Part shown: piece by piece, positions 59,728 to 64,000 of the stretch
How positions within the stretch are numbered: the first letter of the stretch is position 1
Layout of the letters: each line of letters begins with the position of its first letter
Source of the DNA: JBDHWG01 sp046328505
GTDB taxonomy: Bacteria > Chloroflexota > Anaerolineae > Epilineales > JAHCIE01
Length of the DNA stretch: 64,000 nt
Direction of reading: 5' to 3'
NCBI GenBank assembly: GCA_046328505.1
Contig: JAXLWL010000003.1
Span: 124,001-188,000 of the forward strand
Notes under the pieces: generated by a model
Database searches by the model: none
The model's input: only the letters and a program-made list of their open reading frames with translations
Told to the model about the DNA's origin: nothing
Made by a program: the position numbers and the translations under genes

Positions 59728-60179
59728 CCACATATCTCGTCGATACGAACGTCCTGCTATCACTCGTTGATCCCCAGCGGCCTCAGCACTCCACCGCTCA
59801 GGCAGCCGTCGAAGCGCTGCGCCGACAAGGTGATGAGCTTGTTGTATGCTTCCAGAACTGCGCCGAGTTCTGGAACGTCGCAACGCGGCCGACAAGCAAG
59901 AACGGATTGGGCTTCTCTACCAACACGGCAGTCGAAGAACTGAGCCGAATTGAGCGTGCCTTCGTCTTTGCGGCCGACCCGCCTAATGTCTATTCCATCT
60001 GGCGACAACTACTCGTGACATATGGCGTTTCCGGTGTGCAAGTTCATGATGCCCGTCTTGCCGCTGCCATGATCGGGAATAGCATCAAGTATATTCTCAC
60101 CTTCAATGCGGCCGACTTTGTGCGGTACGCGAACGCCGGCGTCATCTCAGTGGGCCCGTTGGGTATCAGTCAGCGCTGA
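59724..60179 (+). CDS. PIN-domain ribonuclease (VapC-like toxin)
   Basis: The 151-residue protein starts at TTG 59724. The PIN active site is visible: YLVDTNVLLSLVD (first Asp), CFQNCAEFWNVATRP (Glu), GVQVHDARLAAAMI (Asp), and YILTFNAADFVRYANAGV at the end (final acidic residue). Mg2+-dependent RNA cleavage is the family activity. Antitoxin-toxin coupling by a 4-bp overlap is typical for VapBC. The cellular target cannot be inferred. Confidence 0.88.
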   Translation: MTTYLVDTNVLLSLVDPQRPQHSTAQAAVEALRRQGDELVVCFQNCAEFWNVATRPTSKNGLGFSTNTAVEELSRIERAFVFAADPPNVYSIWRQLLVTYGVSGVQVHDARLAAAMIGNSIKYILTFNAADFVRYANAGVISVGPLGISQR

Positions 60180-60181
60180 AT

Positions 60182-60210
60182 TTGCCCTCTGACGCAAGCC
60201 GTGCTATCAT
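60182..60210 (+). promoter_or_regulatory. pyr operon promoter
   Basis: TTGCCC (60182-60187), 17-bp spacer, TATCAT (60205-60210) with an upstream TG (TGCTATCAT, extended -10-like). Predicted start near 60217, giving a leader of about 107 nt. Confidence 0.55.
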
Positions 60211-60258
60211 TTGGTTCTGGGTTCGGAAAACGGCTCAGATAAGTACCCTGTGCAGTAC

Positions 60259-60289
60259 CGGGCTCCCACGCGTTGGGCGCCCGTTTTTT
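60259..60289 (+). promoter_or_regulatory. Transcription attenuator in the pyr leader
   Basis: CGGGC (60259-60263) plus CCCA (60265-60268), loop CGCGT, TGGG (60274-60277) and GCCCG (60279-60283) form a stable stem broken by one mismatch, followed by six T (60284-60289): a textbook intrinsic terminator inside the 5' leader, 35 nt before pyrC. An upstream segment GTACCCTG..CAGTAC (about 60243-60258) could form an alternative fold. The sensor (PyrR, UTP-dependent stalling, or other) is not evident. Confidence 0.75.
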
Positions 60290-60323
60290 GCGCCCTTACC
60301 CCGTCCCCACGGAGGAGGGTTCC

Positions 60324-61385
60324 ATGTCCTTGATACGCCTGCCGGCGCTAACCGACGTCCATGTCCACTTGCGTGAGCCGGGCGAGATCCACAAAGAGGA
60401 TTTTGCATCTGGCACCGCCGCTGCTTTGGCCGGCGGTGTCACCACCGTTTTAGCCATGCCCAACACCAAGCCGCCCCTCATTGATGAGGCGGCTTTTTTG
60501 TTGGCTCGACAGCGCGCGGAGGCCACGGCTCGCTGCGATGTCGGCGTCTACGTCGGAGCGTCGGCGGATAACGCCGAGGCGGCAGCGCGGCTGGCCGACC
60601 AGGCCATCGCCCTAAAGATCTATCTGGATGCGACCTACGGGCCGCTGCGCGTCAACGACTGGCTGCCGCTACTGGCCCACTTCCAGGCATGGCCCGCCGA
60701 CCGCCCCATCGTCGTACACGCCGAGGAGCTGAGCCTGCCCATGGCCGTCGGCTTCGCCTGGGCGTTCGGGCGACGGCTCCACGTCGCCCACGTCAGCCGT
60801 GGCGCCGAGATTCTGTACATCAAAGCGGCGAAGGAGAAGGGCGCGCCCATCACGTGCGAGGTTACGCCTCACCACCTATTCCTCGACGACAGCGTGCTGC
60901 CGCGCCTCGGCGCGCAGGGCATCATGCGGCCGCCCCTGGCGACGGCGTGGGACCGCGAGACGCTGTGGGCGAACCTGGACGTCGTCGACTGCATCGCCAC
61001 GGACCACGCGCCCCACACCCTCGAAGAGAAGGCGCGCCCGGAGCCGCCGCCCGGCGTTCCCGGCCTGGAAACGACACTCCCGCTCATGCTCACCGCCATG
61101 GGGGAAGGCCGCCTGACCCTGGAGCGCCTCGTCGAGCTGACGCACACCAATCCCAACCGCATCTTCGGCGTGCCGCAGCAGGCCGACACCTACATCGAAG
61201 TCGACCCGTATGACCGCCATATCATCGGCGACGCGGGCTTTCAGACGCGCGTCGACTGGAGCCCGTTCGCCGGCTACCCGGTGCGCGGCCGGCTGCAGCG
61301 CGTCGTCCTGCGCGGCGCAACCGCCTTCGAGCACGGCCAGGTGCTGGCTCAGCCCGGCACGGGCCGCTTCATCACGCCAGGTTAA
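60324..61385 (+). CDS. pyrC: Dihydroorotase, CAD-like type
   Basis: The 353-residue enzyme cyclises carbamoyl aspartate to dihydroorotate. The metal and substrate motifs are TDVHVHLREPG (HxH and Arg), ALKIYLDATYGPL (the Lys expected to be carboxylated), VVHAEE, LHVAHVSRG and CIATDHAPHTLEEK (catalytic Asp). Short length and KIYLDATYG place it closer to the dihydroorotase domain of CAD than to the longer bacterial type I enzymes. ATG 60324 follows GGAGGAGGG by 4 nt. It is the first gene of pyrC-pyrB-pyrFE, behind an attenuator. Confidence 0.92.
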   Translation: MSLIRLPALTDVHVHLREPGEIHKEDFASGTAAALAGGVTTVLAMPNTKPPLIDEAAFLLARQRAEATARCDVGVYVGASADNAEAAARLADQAIALKIYLDATYGPLRVNDWLPLLAHFQAWPADRPIVVHAEELSLPMAVGFAWAFGRRLHVAHVSRGAEILYIKAAKEKGAPITCEVTPHHLFLDDSVLPRLGAQGIMRPPLATAWDRETLWANLDVVDCIATDHAPHTLEEKARPEPPPGVPGLETTLPLMLTAMGEGRLTLERLVELTHTNPNRIFGVPQQADTYIEVDPYDRHIIGDAGFQTRVDWSPFAGYPVRGRLQRVVLRGATAFEHGQVLAQPGTGRFITPG

Positions 61386-61430
61386 CGACCGAACCGAGTC
61401 TCAGTCGAGAAAGATACACAGGAGGACAGA

Positions 61431-62408
61431 ATGATCGCGACCCATCTCAAGCTCTCGGACAACGACACCGCGCTGCTCGGCGAGCTGTCAGGCCAGGACG
61501 TGCTCTCGGTGTCCCAGTTCAACCGCCCGCACCTGGAGGCGCTGTTCGACCTCGCCGAGCAGATGCGCGACATCGTGCGGCGCGACGGCGCGACCGATCT
61601 GCTCAAGGGCAAGGTCATGGCCGCCCTGTTCTACGAGCCGTCGACCCGCACAAGCAGCTCGTTCATTGCCGCCATGGAGCGCCTCGGCGGCAGCGTCATC
61701 CCTATCACCCAGGGCGTCCAGTACTCGTCTGTGTCCAAGGGCGAGTCGCTCTCCGACACCATCCGCACTCTCGAATGCTACGCCGATATCATCGTCCTCC
61801 GTCACCCGGAAACAGGCTCCGCCGCGGTTGCGGCGAAAGCCGCGCGCGTGCCGGTCATCAACGCCGGCGACGGCGTGGGCGAGCACCCGACGCAGGCGCT
61901 GCTCGACATCTTCACCATCAAGGAAGAGCTGGGGCAGATTGACGGGCTGAACGTCGCCATGGTCGGCGACCTGCGCTTCGGCCGCACGGTTCACTCCCTC
62001 ACCCAGCTCCTGACTCTGTACGATGTGTCCCTCGACTTCATCTCGCCCGAGATTCTGCGCATGCCCATGCGTCTCACCAACGAGCTGCGGGCGAAGAACG
62101 TCCCGATGCGCGAGGGTGAGGACATCCACGACATCATCGACATCGCCGACGTACTCTACGTCACGCGCGTCCAGAAGGAGCGCTTTGGCGACCTGAGCCA
62201 GTATGAGTCGGTGCGCGACAGCTACGTCATCACACCGGAGCTGCTCAAGCTGGCGAAGGAAAAGATGATTGTCATGCACCCGCTGCCGCGCGTCGGCGAG
62301 ATCAGCGAGACGGTCGACGACGACCCGCGCGCCGCCTACTTCCGTCAGATGGAAAACGGCATGTACATCCGCATGGCGCTGCTCGCCGCCGTCCTCGGCA
62401 AGCTGTAA
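61431..62408 (+). CDS. pyrB: Aspartate carbamoyltransferase catalytic subunit
   Basis: The 325-residue enzyme makes carbamoyl aspartate from carbamoyl phosphate and aspartate. Motifs: ALFYEPSTRTSSSFIAAMERLGG (carbamoyl-phosphate loop), VLRHPETGSAAVAA, INAGDGVGEHPTQALLDIFTI and the aspartate-domain MHPLPRVGEISETVDDDPRAAYFRQ. No pyrI regulatory chain is in the window, so it may act as an unregulated trimer or with PyrC as in class A complexes (inference). The RBS is GGAGGAC. It lies 45 bp after pyrC. Confidence 0.96.
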   Translation: MIATHLKLSDNDTALLGELSGQDVLSVSQFNRPHLEALFDLAEQMRDIVRRDGATDLLKGKVMAALFYEPSTRTSSSFIAAMERLGGSVIPITQGVQYSSVSKGESLSDTIRTLECYADIIVLRHPETGSAAVAAKAARVPVINAGDGVGEHPTQALLDIFTIKEELGQIDGLNVAMVGDLRFGRTVHSLTQLLTLYDVSLDFISPEILRMPMRLTNELRAKNVPMREGEDIHDIIDIADVLYVTRVQKERFGDLSQYESVRDSYVITPELLKLAKEKMIVMHPLPRVGEISETVDDDPRAAYFRQMENGMYIRMALLAAVLGKL

Positions 62409-62423
62409 GGCAAGGAGATCGCC

Positions 62424-63830
62424 ATGGACTTCCGCGCGCGCCTCGAAGCCGCAGCCGCCCGCACCAACAGCCTCATCTGCCTTGGCCTGGACCCGGAGCT
62501 TCCCCAGGAAGCCGACGCCGACGCCCTCATCGCCGCCAACGCGCGCCTCATCGAGGCGACGGCGGGCCTGGTGTCGGCGTACAAGCTCAACCTGGCCTTC
62601 TACGTTGCCCTGGGCTCGGCCGGCGTCGCAGCGATGGAGGAGACCCTGCGCCGCTTGCCACCCGAGACCATCCGGATCCTCGACGCGAAGTGGGGCGACA
62701 TTGGCAACACGTCGACGGCCTACACCCGCGCTGCGTTCGAGCGCTGGGAGTTCGACGCCGTCACCGCGAACCCTTATCTCGGACCCGACTCCCTCGCGCC
62801 CTTCCTCGCCGACCCAAGCCGCGGCGTGTTCATCCTGGACCGCACCTCAAACCCGGGCGCTTCTGCCGTTCAAGAAGTGCGCGTGAGCGGCGAGCCGCTG
62901 TACCTGCGCCTGGCACGTGAAATCCCGACATGGAGCGCCCACGCCAATGTCGGCCTGGTTGTCGGCGCGACGGCCCCGGCGGCGCTGCGCGAAGTACGCG
63001 AAGCTGCGCCCGATGTGCCGATTCTCGCGCCGGGCGTCGGCGCGCAGGGCGGCGATCTGGCGGCGGCGCTGGCGGCCGGCCTGGACAGCCGCGGTGGGGG
63101 GATGCTCATCCCGGTATCGCGCGGCATTGCCCAGGCGGCTGATCCGCGGGCAGCTACCATGGCGCTTCGGGATGCCGTGAACGTGGCGCGAACGAGCGCC
63201 AGGGAGGCGGCTCCTGGATCAACGGCCAGCGTATCTCCGGAGTTGAAGGCGCTGGCCGTGGCGCTGGCGGACGCGGGCTGCTTGCGCTTCGGCCAGTTCA
63301 CCCTGGCATCTGGCCGCGTGTCGCCGTTCTACTTCGATCTGCGGCTACTGGTGACGTACCCGGCGCTGCTCCAGCAGGCCGCGGCGGGCTACGGGCGCGT
63401 CCTGGCGAGCCTGAGCTATGACCGCATCGCCGGCATTCCCTACGCTGCCATGCCGATCGCCACGGCCGTCTCGCTCCACATGCAGCAGCCGATGATCTAC
63501 CCGCGACGCGAGGCCAAGAGCTATGGGACTGGGCGCATGATCGAGGGGCGCTTCGAGGCGGGTGAGACAGCGGTCGTGCTGGACGATGTGATCACGACCG
63601 GCGGCTCGAAGCTCGAAGCCATTAAGACTCTGGAGGCAGGCGGCCTGAAGGTGCGGGACATTGTGGTACTGATCGACCGCGAGGAGGGAGGCCGCGAGGC
63701 GATCGAGGCCGAGGGCTACCACACCCACGCCGTGCTGCGGCTGGGCGAAGTGCTCGACGCCCTTGTCGAAGCCGGCCGCCTCACCGCCGACGAGCGCCGC
63801 CGCGTCCTGGAGATGAAGGCTCAGGCATAG
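62424..63830 (+). CDS. pyrFE: Fused OMP decarboxylase-orotate phosphoribosyltransferase (UMP synthase, inverted order)
   Basis: The 468-residue bifunctional protein makes UMP from orotate. Residues about 1-270 are a type 2 PyrF: SLICLGLDPELPQ, YKLNLAFYVALG, ILDAKWGDIGNTSTAYTRAAF (catalytic Asp/Lys/Asp) and ILAPGVGAQGGDL. After a short linker (STASVSPE), residues about 285-468 are PyrE: CLRFGQFTLASGRVSPFYFDLR, YPRREAKSYGTG and the PRPP loop TAVVLDDVITTGGSKL. The domain order is decarboxylase first, the reverse of animal UMPS. All active-site blocks look complete. It starts 15 bp after pyrB, so the operon covers steps 2, 3, 5 and 6; pyrD and carAB are elsewhere. Confidence 0.94.
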   Translation: MDFRARLEAAAARTNSLICLGLDPELPQEADADALIAANARLIEATAGLVSAYKLNLAFYVALGSAGVAAMEETLRRLPPETIRILDAKWGDIGNTSTAYTRAAFERWEFDAVTANPYLGPDSLAPFLADPSRGVFILDRTSNPGASAVQEVRVSGEPLYLRLAREIPTWSAHANVGLVVGATAPAALREVREAAPDVPILAPGVGAQGGDLAAALAAGLDSRGGGMLIPVSRGIAQAADPRAATMALRDAVNVARTSAREAAPGSTASVSPELKALAVALADAGCLRFGQFTLASGRVSPFYFDLRLLVTYPALLQQAAAGYGRVLASLSYDRIAGIPYAAMPIATAVSLHMQQPMIYPRREAKSYGTGRMIEGRFEAGETAVVLDDVITTGGSKLEAIKTLEAGGLKVRDIVVLIDREEGGREAIEAEGYHTHAVLRLGEVLDALVEAGRLTADERRRVLEMKAQA

Positions 63831-63843
63831 AAGCGGTTGACGG

Positions 63844-64000
63844 TCAAGCCTGGTCCGCTGCGGAGGGCGAATCGCCGTGGTGGACCATGCGCTGGAGGTA
63901 GTGTAGAGCGCTCAGGAACAGCACCACCTGGCCCGCCGCGAGAATGGGCAGGAGGAAGGTCAGGATCAGCGTCAGGCGGTCGATGAGTGTCGTGATCGCG
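63844..64000 (-). CDS. C-terminal end of a membrane protein (partial)
   Basis: The minus strand reads from the window edge to TGA at 63844-63846, with ITTLIDRLTLILTFLLPILA then AGQVVLFLSALHYLQRMVHH and a polar tail GDSPSAADQA. One hydrophobic span is visible and the start lies outside the window. It is convergent with the pyr operon. The family cannot be recognised from 51 residues. Confidence 0.55.
   Translation of the reverse strand, partial: AITTLIDRLTLILTFLLPILAAGQVVLFLSALHYLQRMVHHGDSPSAADQA

Overview
This 64 kb window is GC-rich, densely packed bacterial chromosome. I see no tRNA, rRNA or CRISPR array. The best guess for the source is a Chloroflexota (Chloroflexi) bacterium, probably aerobic or facultative. 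The clues are cupredoxin lipoproteins of the auracyanin type, secreted proteins with long Thr/Pro linkers and a YMPLIAQ-like tail, a K+-independent proton-pumping pyrophosphatase, Lut-type lactate oxidation, sigma70-like TTGACA/TATAAT promoters, and palindromic GGGGCGGGTTTGAAACCCGCCCC-type intergenic elements. This assignment is inference, because no rRNA is present.

Layout. 1-9.5 kb: a DUF1684 fragment, a DUF72 protein, two large secreted multidomain proteins (DNRLRE/Fn3-like; cupredoxin/beta-propeller/cupredoxin), a CoA-type Nudix hydrolase, IF-1, a short ribosome-hibernation-like factor and a methyltransferase. 9.6-14.7 kb: a complete liv-type branched-chain amino-acid ABC operon (livK-H-M-G-F, minus strand). 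14.8-16.9 kb: Fpg, a cupredoxin lipoprotein and soluble pyrophosphatase. 16.9-18.4 kb: an intact IS4-family element inserted in an intergenic palindrome. 18.4-22.4 kb: an operon of a PRC/MgtE_N/CBS protein and two NRAMP-related transporters whose metal-site motifs are non-canonical, suggesting Mg2+ rather than Mn2+/Fe2+. 22.5-24.9 kb: H+-PPase with a structured leader. 25-30 kb: a double Zn-ribbon/Nudix protein, a PadR regulator followed by a membrane-fused carotenoid-desaturase-like oxidoreductase, and an SDR.

30.2-38.4 kb is the most unusual part: a tandem duplication of a roughly 4.1 kb cassette. Each copy has a DUF4242 gene, a small N-terminally anchored protein with helical repeats (RLRDLNEVAAP), a divergent promoter region, and a 992-997 aa Xre-HTH/STAND-ATPase/TPR regulator. 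The regulators are nearly identical at both ends and diverged in the middle. I know of no described system with this composition.

38.6-49.5 kb: lutCBA with an alpha/beta-hydrolase-fold protein lacking its nucleophile, a HicBA toxin-antitoxin pair, a TIM-barrel isomerase, a methyltransferase, a TlpA-like thioredoxin with a coupled small membrane protein, pyruvate kinase, a zinc-ribbon membrane protein, a creatininase-family protein and a ketopantoate reductase-like protein. 49.7-59.4 kb: M32 carboxypeptidase with a coupled SDR, GlgX, an MFS transporter with an apparently leaderless promoter, a chromate transporter, a VOC protein and a GH13 glucosidase. 59.4-64 kb: a VapC-like toxin pair, then a pyrimidine operon (pyrC-pyrB-pyrF/pyrE fusion) behind a clear transcription attenuator, and the end of a membrane-protein gene.

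Most genes are housekeeping or transport functions in short co-directional operons, several with 4-bp ATGA overlaps. The mobile or repeated component is one IS, dispersed REP-like repeats (29.0, 38.5 and 55.6 kb), palindromic elements, and the duplicated regulator cassette.
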